A stretch of 5,166 nt of DNA from Verrucomicrobiota bacterium (GTDB taxonomy: Bacteria; Verrucomicrobiota; Verrucomicrobiia; Opitutales; Opitutaceae): contig JAUPWC010000166.1 of assembly GCA_030916665.1 (NCBI GenBank), positions 1 to 5,166 on the forward strand, given 5' to 3'. Positions 1 to 5,110 of the stretch are shown here, piece by piece. Position 1 is the first letter of the stretch, and each line of letters opens with the position of its first letter. The position numbers and the translations under genes were made by a program. The notes beneath the pieces are model-generated. The model worked only from the letters and a program-made list of their open reading frames with translations, was not told where the DNA came from and searched no databases.

Positions 1-157
1 CCTGTTGGTAAGCTTTGCGACGCGATCGGATCAGGCGCTTGTGGCTGGCCGGCACCGCCATCGAGTCTGTGGCCGCTGAATCCCAGAGCTGCTCCGCCAG
101 CTTCAACCGTTGGCGGGAAGGCAGGCGCTTGAGTTGCGGGAAATCGGCGAGCGTCAC
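1..157 (-). CDS. Addiction-module antitoxin, putative addiction module component family (partial, 3' end outside window)
   Basis: Reading leftward from a GTG at 157-155 gives 52 codons without a stop, running off the window edge. The product begins VTLADFPQLKRLPSRQRLKL, continues AEQLWDSA and then VPASHKRLIRSRRKAYQQ. This matches the pattern I know for the putative addiction module component family (Pfam Unstab_antitox, TIGR02574): a short N-terminal lead, L-P-x-R-x-R-L-x-L, then A/V-E-x-L-W-D-S, a proline-containing linker and a basic helix ending in R-x-A-Y. Members are about 60-80 residues, so most of the protein is visible. They neutralise RelE/ParE-like toxins, whose gene usually lies just downstream, here off the left edge. 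The GTG is chosen because family members start about here; the frame is open upstream to a TGA, and no Shine-Dalgarno is seen. A TTGACG hexamer lies at 192-187 (minus strand), but no convincing -10 follows it. The gene lies 56 bp after the preceding leftward gene. Whether it is intact at its 3' end cannot be seen. Confidence 0.72.
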   Translation of the reverse strand, partial: MTLADFPQLKRLPSRQRLKLAEQLWDSAATDSMAVPASHKRLIRSRRKAYQQ

Positions 158-213
158 GAAGCAAAGCTGCGGCAGGTTCGCGCTGCCGTCAAACCGTCAG
201 TTACCGCTCGCCG

Positions 214-693
214 TCACTCCAGCTTCCGGCGGCGGTCCACTTTCTCCGTCTTGAACTCGTCCTTCGGCAGCACGTTGTCGGTCACGACGACGCCGACGGG
301 GAGCTTGGTCTTCACCCAGAGCTCGGACTCCTTGAAATACTTGGTGCTGGCGCTCTCGAGCGCCTCGCCGACGGATTTGACGGGGAGCATGCGGCCCTTC
401 TTCGAGGCGTTGAAATCGTAGGCGGCCTTGAAGATGCGGTCGGTGGTGGAGTAGGGGCTCGCGTTCTCCGGGATCTGCACAACCCAGCCGGTGAGCTCCT
501 TCTGCGGCAGCTTGCCCTCCATGTCGGAGAGGACGATGACGAACTGCTTCTTCGGCGCGGGCGGCTTGATGTCCTCGTCGACCGCGGGTGCGGTGATCTC
601 GTTCATCTCCTCGACGATCTCGCGCAGGATGGACGGGTCCAGCTTGTGCTTCTTGAGGATCTCGGCGACCTGGTTGACTTCGATTTTGGCCAT
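214..693 (-). CDS. Hypothetical protein, 159 aa, soluble
   Basis: I do not recognise this protein. The first 33 or so residues (MAKIEVNQVAEILKKHKLD onward) look strongly helical, with alternating charged and aliphatic positions. An acidic, proline-rich linker follows at residues 34-48. From residue 50 there is a mixed region with likely strands (QFVIVLSD at 50-57, TGWVVQIPE at 68-76, VGVVVTDNV at 133-141). The C-terminus is very charged (KTEKVDRRRKLE). There is no signal peptide, membrane segment or cysteine, so a cytoplasmic protein is likely. The ATG at 693 is preferred over the in-frame ATG at 756. The extra 21 residues of the longer form would be encoded by intergenic repeat sequence, and the 693 ATG follows the same C-rich leader (ending cccacc) as the other genes here. 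It is divergent from the GMC gene and upstream of the antitoxin gene. Nothing ties it functionally to either side. Confidence 0.75.
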   Translation of the reverse strand: MAKIEVNQVAEILKKHKLDPSILREIVEEMNEITAPAVDEDIKPPAPKKQFVIVLSDMEGKLPQKELTGWVVQIPENASPYSTTDRIFKAAYDFNASKKGRMLPVKSVGEALESASTKYFKESELWVKTKLPVGVVVTDNVLPKDEFKTEKVDRRRKLE

Positions 694-720
694 GGTGGGA
701 AGGGGAAGGAGAGGAGAACC

Positions 721-746
721 ACGAAATGCCCGAAAGCACACGAAAA
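721..746. repeat. Triple CGAAA intergenic repeat upstream of the 159-aa gene
   Basis: Three copies of CGAAA on the plus strand start at 722, 731 and 741, spaced 9 and 10 bp. Read on the minus strand, toward the gene starting at 693, they are TTTCG copies separated by TGTGC and GGCA and followed by TGG. The repeat lies 29-53 bp upstream of that start, within the 166-bp divergent gap. I see no convincing -35/-10 pair for either gene in this gap. Whether the repeat is a regulatory site or a dispersed genomic repeat cannot be decided from one copy. Confidence 0.5.
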
Positions 747-859
747 AATTGTTCATGCGAACCCGCGGCAGCTAACGCTTCGCTCGTGCGCGCCGTCTTT
801 CCCCTTGCCGATTTCACCGGCCTGGCCTCCTTTGGGCGCACCCCCTTGCGGCCCGCCCC

Positions 860-2674
860 ATGCCGATCATCACCCCTGCCCAGGTTAAGTCCGATTACGA
901 CGTGATTGTCGTCGGTTCCGGCGCCGCCGGCGGCCAGACGGCCTACACGCTGACGATGGAGGGCGCGAAGGTCCTCATGCTCGAGGCCGGCCGTGACTAC
1001 GATCCGGTGCAGGAGACGCCGATGTTCCAGACCAACGGCCAGGCGCCGCTGCGTGGCGCGGCCACGCCCGACAAGCACATGGGTTTCCACGACGCCACCG
1101 TGGACGGCGGCTGGCAGGTGCCCGGCGAACCCTACACCAACGCCTCCGACGATCCGGCGAAACAGTTCGAATGGTGGCGCGCCCGCATGATGGGCGGCCG
1201 CACGAACCACTGGGCGCGCCACTCGCTGCGCAACGGTCCCTACGATTTCAAACCCTACAGCCGCGACGGCCTCGGCTTCGACTGGCCCTTCACCTACGAC
1301 GAGATCGCCCCGTGGTATGACAAGGCCGAGATGCTCATCGGCGTTTATGGCGAGAACGAGGGGCTGGAAAACACGCCCGATTCCTCGCCTGGCGTGCTCC
1401 AGCCGCCGCCCGCCCCGCGCGCCTGCGAGCTGCTGGCGAGGAAACACATGGCCCCGCTGGGCATCCCCGTGATCCCCATCCACCGCGCCGTGCTCACGCA
1501 GCGGCAGGACGGCGAGCGGCTCTCAAAAATCCTCCATCCCGGCAACGCGAAGGCCCAGCGCATCCTCGCGCAGGCCATGAGCGAGCGCGCCGCCTGCTTT
1601 TGGGCCACGCCCTGCGGCCGCGGCTGCGCCATCCGTGCCACCTACCAGTCCACCACCGTCCACCTGCCGCCCGCCCTCGCCACCGGCAACCTCGACATCC
1701 TGCCCAACGCCATGGTGCGCGAGGTCACGCTGAACGCCCGCGGCCTCGCGGACGGCGTCATCTACATCGACAAGACCACGGGCACCGAGCAACGCGCCAA
1801 GGCCCGCGTGGTCGTGCTCGGCGCCAGTTCCTGCGAGTCGGTGCGCGTGCTGCTCAATTCGAAATCCGCCCGGTTCCCGCAGGGCCTTGCCAACACCACC
1901 GGCCTCGTGGGTCGCTACATCACCGACACGGTCGGCGCCAGCATGGGCGCGCAGATTCCCACCTTGGAGAACCTGCCGCCGCACAACGAGGACGGCGCCG
2001 GCGGTCTGCACGTCTATGCCCCGTGGTGGCTCTACAAGGAGCAGCTCCGCGGCGATCTCGGCTTTGCGCGCGGCTACCACATCGAATTCGGCGGCGGTCG
2101 CACCATGCCCGGCATGGGCGCCGGCGCCGGACTGGAGCGGTTCACGCGCGGCAGCTACGGTCTGAAGATGAAAGAGGACGCCCGCCGCTACTACGGCTCG
2201 TTCATGTTCTTCTCCGGCCGCGGCGAGATGGTTCCCAACGAGGGATCCTTCTGTGAACTCGACCCAGCCGTGAAGGACAAGTGGGGCATACCCGTCCTGC
2301 GCTTCCACTGGCATTGGTCCGATCACGAAATCCGGCAGGCGCAGCACATGGAGAAAACCTTCACCCAGATCATCGGGGCCATGGGCGGCCGCGTGCTCGG
2401 GCCCAACGCCAGCCGCCGACGCGTCAGCCCCGATGCACCCATCGAAAAGGGCGGCCGCATCATCCACGAGGTCGGCGGCGCCATCATGGGCAGCGACCCG
2501 AAAAAATCCGTCACCAACCAGTGGTGCCAGACCTGGGACGTGCCCAACCTTTACATGACGGACGGTGCGACGTTCCCGTCCAACGCCGACAAAAATCCCA
2601 CCATCACCATCATGGCCCTCGCCTGGCGCGCCGGTGAGCACATGCTCGCGGAGATGAAAAAGGGAACGTTTTAG
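860..2674 (+). CDS. GMC-family FAD-dependent sugar dehydrogenase, catalytic subunit
   Basis: This 604-residue flavoprotein probably oxidises a sugar or glycoside hydroxyl and passes electrons to a respiratory acceptor. An ADP-binding fold is visible at residues 14-45: DVIVVGSGAAGG, with Gly19, Gly21 and Gly24, ending in LEAGR where Glu42 should bind the FAD ribose. The segment MMGGRTNHW (110-118) is the GMC N-terminal signature region. The C-terminal domain carries HEVGGAIMG with His536 and NPTITIMALAWR with Asn579, the expected His/Asn catalytic pair, preceded by DVPNLYMTDGATFPS. Three cysteines, Cys246, Cys252 and Cys256 (CFWATPCGRGC), have a C-x5-C-x3-C spacing. There is no signal peptide. 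Export is likely to depend on the Tat signal of the subunit encoded at 2801. Length is normal for bacterial GMC dehydrogenases. The start follows a C-rich leader without Shine-Dalgarno. Substrate is not determinable; glucoside 3-dehydrogenase and gluconate or glucose dehydrogenase are the nearest known types. Confidence 0.93.
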   Translation: MPIITPAQVKSDYDVIVVGSGAAGGQTAYTLTMEGAKVLMLEAGRDYDPVQETPMFQTNGQAPLRGAATPDKHMGFHDATVDGGWQVPGEPYTNASDDPAKQFEWWRARMMGGRTNHWARHSLRNGPYDFKPYSRDGLGFDWPFTYDEIAPWYDKAEMLIGVYGENEGLENTPDSSPGVLQPPPAPRACELLARKHMAPLGIPVIPIHRAVLTQRQDGERLSKILHPGNAKAQRILAQAMSERAACFWATPCGRGCAIRATYQSTTVHLPPALATGNLDILPNAMVREVTLNARGLADGVIYIDKTTGTEQRAKARVVVLGASSCESVRVLLNSKSARFPQGLANTTGLVGRYITDTVGASMGAQIPTLENLPPHNEDGAGGLHVYAPWWLYKEQLRGDLGFARGYHIEFGGGRTMPGMGAGAGLERFTRGSYGLKMKEDARRYYGSFMFFSGRGEMVPNEGSFCELDPAVKDKWGIPVLRFHWHWSDHEIRQAQHMEKTFTQIIGAMGGRVLGPNASRRRVSPDAPIEKGGRIIHEVGGAIMGSDPKKSVTNQWCQTWDVPNLYMTDGATFPSNADKNPTITIMALAWRAGEHMLAEMKKGTF

Positions 2675-2701
2675 AGACCTGAGACCTGAAAGCTGAGACG
2701 C
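2674..2701. repeat. Heptad repeat array 1 (TGARACC-type)
   Basis: Four 7-bp units follow one another directly: GAGACCT (2674-2680), GAGACCT (2681-2687), GAAAGCT (2688-2694) and GAGACGC (2695-2701). The first unit begins on the last base of the GMC stop codon. Units are degenerate but exactly in phase. In rotated form the consensus is TGARACC, the same unit that appears in opposite orientation at 2757-2791. Confidence 0.8.
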
Positions 2702-2756
2702 AAATTCCGACGAACCCTTTTCGATTCAAGCCATGATTCCCCTTCTTTCCCCATCG

Positions 2757-2791
2757 GGTCTCCCTTCAGGTTTCAGGTCTCAAGTTTCAGA
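2757..2791. repeat. Heptad repeat array 2, inverted relative to array 1
   Basis: Five in-phase 7-bp units are seen on the plus strand: GGTCTCC, CTTCAGG, TTTCAGG, TCTCAAG, TTTCAGA. On the minus strand they read as TGARACC-type units, so the array is an inverted counterpart of 2674-2701. A 12-bp core is a perfect inverted repeat (TGAGACCTGAAA at 2680-2691 and TTTCAGGTCTCA at 2771-2782). Over 23 bp (2674-2696 against 2766-2788) the arms agree at 20 positions. In RNA this would be a long stem with two mismatches and one G-U pair, closing a loop of 69 nt between the two dehydrogenase genes. The array ends 9 bp before the next start codon. Confidence 0.8.
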
Positions 2792-2800
2792 TTTTTCCCC

Positions 2801-3454
2801 ATGAGCTCCCGCGATTCCCTGCCCCGCCTCGACCGCCGCACCGCCCTCAAGTGGATGCTCACGGCCACGGCCGCGATCGCGGTCACCGATCGAGCCGCCG
2901 CGGCGGCGAAACACCACGCGGCCGAACCCGTCGCGAAGGGCTACGGCACTGACCCGCTCCTTAACCAGGAATACCCGCCCGGCGCCTTCTGGCCGCTCAC
3001 GATGACCGACCACCAGCGCCGCACCGCCGCCGTGCTCTGCGCGCTCATCATCCCTGTCGAGGGCGACATTCCCAGCGCCGCCGATCTCAAGGTGCACGAC
3101 TTCATCGACGAGTGGATCAGCTCGCCGTATCCCGACCAAAAGGACGACCGGGAGACCGTGCTCTCCGGCCTTGCCTGGATCGATCGCGAGGCCAACGCCC
3201 GTTTCGGCACCGACTTCGCCGATCTCACCCACGAACAACGCTGCGCCATCGCCGACGACCTTTGCCATGCGCCCGATGCCAAACCCGCGCACGCCGAGGG
3301 GGCCCGCTTCTTCGCCAAGTTCCGCGACCTCACGACCAGCGGCTTCTTCACCACACCGCAGGGCATGCACGACCTCGGCTACCGCGGCAACATGCCGCTC
3401 GCCGAGTTCAAGGGCCCGCCCCCCGAGGTCCTGGCCAGGCTGGGTCTGGCGTGA
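2801..3454 (+). CDS. Gluconate 2-dehydrogenase subunit 3 family protein, Tat-exported small subunit
   Basis: This 217-residue protein is the probable partner of the GMC subunit encoded just upstream (126-bp gap, same strand). Residues 11-36 form a twin-arginine signal: DRRTALKWML, a hydrophobic stretch to about residue 28, then an alanine-rich end (AAAAA) with likely cleavage near residue 36. The mature part follows the subunit 3 family pattern: LTMTDHQRRTAAVLCALIIP, a helical middle with DFIDEWISSPYP, and a C-terminal block with the near-invariant feel of SGFFTTPQGMHDLGYRGNMP and a PPPEVLARLGL end. In gluconate and FAD-glucose dehydrogenases the small subunit carries the Tat signal, stabilises the flavoprotein and takes it along through the membrane. 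The same is inferred here because the GMC protein lacks a signal. The ATG at 2801 puts the RR at residues 12-13, as expected, and follows a ttttcccc leader. A hairpin starts 5 bp after the stop. Confidence 0.9.
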   Translation: MSSRDSLPRLDRRTALKWMLTATAAIAVTDRAAAAAKHHAAEPVAKGYGTDPLLNQEYPPGAFWPLTMTDHQRRTAAVLCALIIPVEGDIPSAADLKVHDFIDEWISSPYPDQKDDRETVLSGLAWIDREANARFGTDFADLTHEQRCAIADDLCHAPDAKPAHAEGARFFAKFRDLTTSGFFTTPQGMHDLGYRGNMPLAEFKGPPPEVLARLGLA

Positions 3455-3482
3455 GGTGGAGCCCGCGCTCCGCGCGGGCTGG
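3455..3482 (+). repeat. Hairpin module copy A, directly after the small-subunit stop codon
   Basis: A 28-bp module starts GGTGGAGCC and ends GGGCTGG. Positions 3460-3480 form a perfect 9-bp stem (AGCCCGCGC with GCGCGGGCT) around a TCC loop. It begins immediately after the TGA at 3452-3454. No run of T follows, so it is not a canonical intrinsic terminator, though it could protect the 3' end of the dehydrogenase transcript. An inverted second copy lies at 3556-3583. Confidence 0.75.
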
Positions 3483-3497
3483 TTTGAGTCTTCTGTT

Positions 3498-3540
3498 GGG
3501 ACGCGCCTCGTGCGCGCCCGGGCGTGGTCAAGCCTCGCCC
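3498..3540. repeat. Two adjacent GC-rich hairpins within the hairpin cluster
   Basis: The first hairpin (3498-3519) pairs GGG-A-CGCGC with GCGCGCCC: 8 bp with one bulged A and a CTCGT loop. The second (3520-3540) begins at the next base and pairs GGGCG with CGCCC, then after a T-T mismatch GG with CC, around a TCAAG loop. On the minus strand this part reads GGGGCGAGGCTTG, sharing GGGGCGAGG with the hairpin at 3589-3608. No function can be assigned; REP-like intergenic repeats look similar. Confidence 0.55.
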
Positions 3541-3555
3541 CTACAATCCGCCGAT

Positions 3556-3583
3556 CCAACCTGCGCGGAGCGCCGGTTCCACC
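3556..3583 (-). repeat. Hairpin module copy B, inverted copy of 3455-3482
   Basis: Read on the minus strand, this 28-bp segment matches copy A at 24 of 28 positions, including the shared core GCGCTCCGCGC. Its stem (3558-3578) is 9 bp with one mismatch and a 3-nt loop. One of the differences is compensated: a G-C pair in copy A is an A-T pair here, which keeps the stem. Confidence 0.7.
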
Positions 3584-3588
3584 GATCA

Positions 3589-3608
3589 CCGGGGCGAGGG
3601 CGCCCCGG
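3589..3608. repeat. GC-rich hairpin closing the hairpin cluster
   Basis: CCGGGGCG (3589-3596) pairs perfectly with CGCCCCGG (3601-3608) around a 4-nt AGGG loop. It is the last of five hairpins in about 150 bp. From 3609 to 3749 the sequence becomes more A/T rich and probably contains the promoter of the transporter gene, but no convincing -35/-10 pair is visible. Confidence 0.6.
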
Positions 3609-3653
3609 CTCCATGCTATCCGCCCTCCAGCCCGTGTAGCGCAAATGTGTGAC

Positions 3654-3677
3654 AACCCTTCTTAAAAAAGGAGTGTT
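3654..3677. promoter_or_regulatory. Inverted repeat in the A-rich leader of the transporter gene
   Basis: AACCCTTCTT (3654-3663) and AAGGAGTGTT (3668-3677) are 10-base arms with one mismatch and one G-T pair, around four A. It lies 73-96 bp before the transporter start, in the most A-rich stretch of the gap. It could be an operator or an RNA hairpin; in the latter case it would hide the AAGGAG at 3668-3673. No regulator can be named. Confidence 0.3.
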
Positions 3678-3749
3678 CAAACGCGTGCATAACTGTTTTC
3701 ACTGGCCGCGGTCTTTTGTCGGTCACTCAACCCCACTCACACCCCACCC

Positions 3750-4976
3750 ATGAATCCCTCCCGTCTGTTTACGGCCAGTTGTGCCGCCCTGATTGTCACT
3801 GCGATGAGCTTCGCCCTGCGCGGCGGCGCCACCGGTGACTGGATCACCCAGTTCAACCTGACCAATGAGCAAGCCGGCTGGGTCAACGGCACGGCCTTCT
3901 GGGGCTTCACCCTCGCCATGATGTTCGGCGGACCGCTCGTGGACGCCCTTGGCTTCAAGCGCATCCTCGGCGTCGCCTTCTTCGGGCACGCCGCGGGTAT
4001 CCTGCTCACGATCTTCGCCTGGGATTTCTGGAGCCTGTTCACCGGCACGCTGCTTTTCGGCATCGCCAACGGCTCGGTTGAGGCGGCCTGCAATCCCCTC
4101 GTCGCGACCCTCTACCCGAAGGACCAGACGACCAAGCTCAATCACTTCCATGTGTGGTTCCCCGGCGGCATCGTGATCGGCGGTGTGCTCGCCTTCCTGT
4201 TCGGCAAGCTCGGGCTCGGTTGGAAGGTGCAGTTTGCCACCATGCTCATCCCGCTCGTGGCCTACGGCTTCATGTTCTTCGGCCAGCACCAGGAAATGCC
4301 CAAGACCGAGCGCGTCCAGCGCGGCGAGAGCACCGGCTCGATGTTCACGGCCTGCCTCGCCCCCGGTTTCATTCTCATGGTCGCCTGCATGTTCCTGACC
4401 GCCGCCACCGAACTCGGCTCCACCCAGTGGATCCCGAACATCCTCTCCAACGCCGGCGTCTCGGGCATCCTCGTCCTCGTCTGGATCAACGGCCTCATGG
4501 CCGTCGGACGTATGTTCGCCGGCCCCTTCGTCCACAAGCTCTCGCCCATCGGCATGCTTGTGATGAGCGCCATCCTCTCCGCGATCGGCCTCTACTGGAT
4601 GAGCCATTCCTCCGGCAACATGCTCTTCGCCGCCGCCACGGTCTTCGCCTTCGGCGTGTGCTTCTTCTGGCCCACGATGGTCGGCTACGTCGCCGAGAAC
4701 TTCCCCAAGACCGGCGCGCTCGGCATGGCCATCATCGGCGGCGCGGGCATGCTCTCCGTGAGCGTCCTGCTCCCCATCATCGGCAAGTGGTATGACGCCG
4801 GCATCGCCGAGCGCACCCCCGCCGGTGCCACCCCGGCGGGGGACGCCCTCGCCGCCATCCAGGCGTCCGCCGGTCTCGAGGCCCTCGGCAAGGTCGCCAT
4901 CCTGCCCGTTGCGCTCACCGTCATCTTCATCCTTATCGCCCTCCTTAAAAAGAAGCCGGCCGCGGCCGCGCACTAA
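3750..4976 (+). CDS. MFS sugar transporter, FucP-like (fucose/glucose:H+ symporter type)
   Basis: This 408-residue inner-membrane protein has about 12 hydrophobic segments in two halves, with a charged central loop (about residues 178-195, HQEMPKTERVQRGES). The loop between helices 2 and 3 has the MFS motif A pattern GGPLVDALGFKR (60-71). The segment GIANGSVEAACNPLVATLYP (104-123), with Glu111 and Asn115-Pro116, resembles the E-x-x-x-N-P motif of the fucose:H+ symporter branch, and WFPGGIVIGG (136-145) resembles its helix 5. This suggests proton-coupled sugar import; the substrate is inferred only from the neighbouring sugar dehydrogenase and isomerase genes. A polar Ala/Pro-rich loop (351-377) precedes the last helix, and the tail is KKKPAAAAH. 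The start has no Shine-Dalgarno and follows a C-rich leader. The gene is separated from the dehydrogenase pair by 295 bp and followed by a terminator, so it may be its own transcription unit. Confidence 0.88.
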   Translation: MNPSRLFTASCAALIVTAMSFALRGGATGDWITQFNLTNEQAGWVNGTAFWGFTLAMMFGGPLVDALGFKRILGVAFFGHAAGILLTIFAWDFWSLFTGTLLFGIANGSVEAACNPLVATLYPKDQTTKLNHFHVWFPGGIVIGGVLAFLFGKLGLGWKVQFATMLIPLVAYGFMFFGQHQEMPKTERVQRGESTGSMFTACLAPGFILMVACMFLTAATELGSTQWIPNILSNAGVSGILVLVWINGLMAVGRMFAGPFVHKLSPIGMLVMSAILSAIGLYWMSHSSGNMLFAAATVFAFGVCFFWPTMVGYVAENFPKTGALGMAIIGGAGMLSVSVLLPIIGKWYDAGIAERTPAGATPAGDALAAIQASAGLEALGKVAILPVALTVIFILIALLKKKPAAAAH

Positions 4977-4992
4977 TTGGCATTTTTGCGTC

Positions 4993-5037
4993 AGCCGGGA
5001 ATCCCTGAGTTGCATCTTGGGTTCCCGGCTTTTTATT
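4993..5037 (+). terminator. Intrinsic terminator of the transporter gene
   Basis: AGCCGGGAA pairs with TTCCCGGCT (9 bp), extended by CCC/GGG after a single bulged T, around a 13-nt loop, followed directly by TTTTATT. It starts 17 bp after the TAA at 4974-4976. Transcription of the transporter probably ends here, so the gene starting at 5111 needs its own promoter or read-through. Confidence 0.9.
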
Positions 5038-5070
5038 GTCCGCCTTCCGTCAGTATTCCCCGTCTGATTT

Positions 5071-5105
5071 CCCAGACCCCAGAACCTAGAACCCAGACCC
5101 TGCTC
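5071..5105. repeat. Heptad repeat array 3 (CCYAGAM-type)
   Basis: Five in-phase 7-bp units are present: CCCAGAC, CCCAGAA, CCTAGAA, CCCAGAC and a decayed CCTGCTC. The array ends 5 bp before the start codon at 5111. Rotated, the units (AGAACCT, AGACCCC) resemble the GAGACCT units at 2674-2701, so both may belong to one repeat class. Confidence 0.75.
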
Positions 5106-5110
5106 CTCCC

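Noticed and set aside
694..756. N-terminal extension of the 159-aa protein to the ATG at 756
   Set aside because: The added codons are made from the CGAAA repeat and the pyrimidine-rich leader; the start at 693 looks like the other starts in the window.
197..1483. 428-codon minus-strand frame spanning the divergent gap and two genes
   Set aside because: It overlaps the 159-aa gene in another frame and the 5' half of the GMC gene; the product is Arg/Gly/Ala-rich and has no recognisable domain.
1523..2641. 372-codon minus-strand frame opposite the GMC gene
   Set aside because: The product is Gly/Ala/Val/His-rich with no domain, and the opposite strand carries intact GMC motifs across the same span.
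3460..3480. Intrinsic terminator after the small-subunit gene
   Set aside because: The stem is strong, but the following bases (GGTTTGAGTC) contain no T-tract, so only a hairpin is annotated.
3676..3692. LacI-type operator (TTCAAACGCGTGCATAA) before the transporter
   Set aside because: Only the central ACGCGT is symmetric; the outer half-sites match at too few positions to support an operator.
3640..3720. Sigma-70 promoter for the transporter gene
   Set aside because: Candidate hexamers (GTGACA at 3649, CATAAC at 3688) are not at compatible spacing, and no better pair is visible.
3723..5015. 430-codon open frame on the minus strand across the transporter gene
   Set aside because: It lies entirely opposite a gene with clear MFS motifs; its product is a low-complexity Glu/Gly/His/Asp-rich string typical of antisense frames in GC-rich coding DNA.
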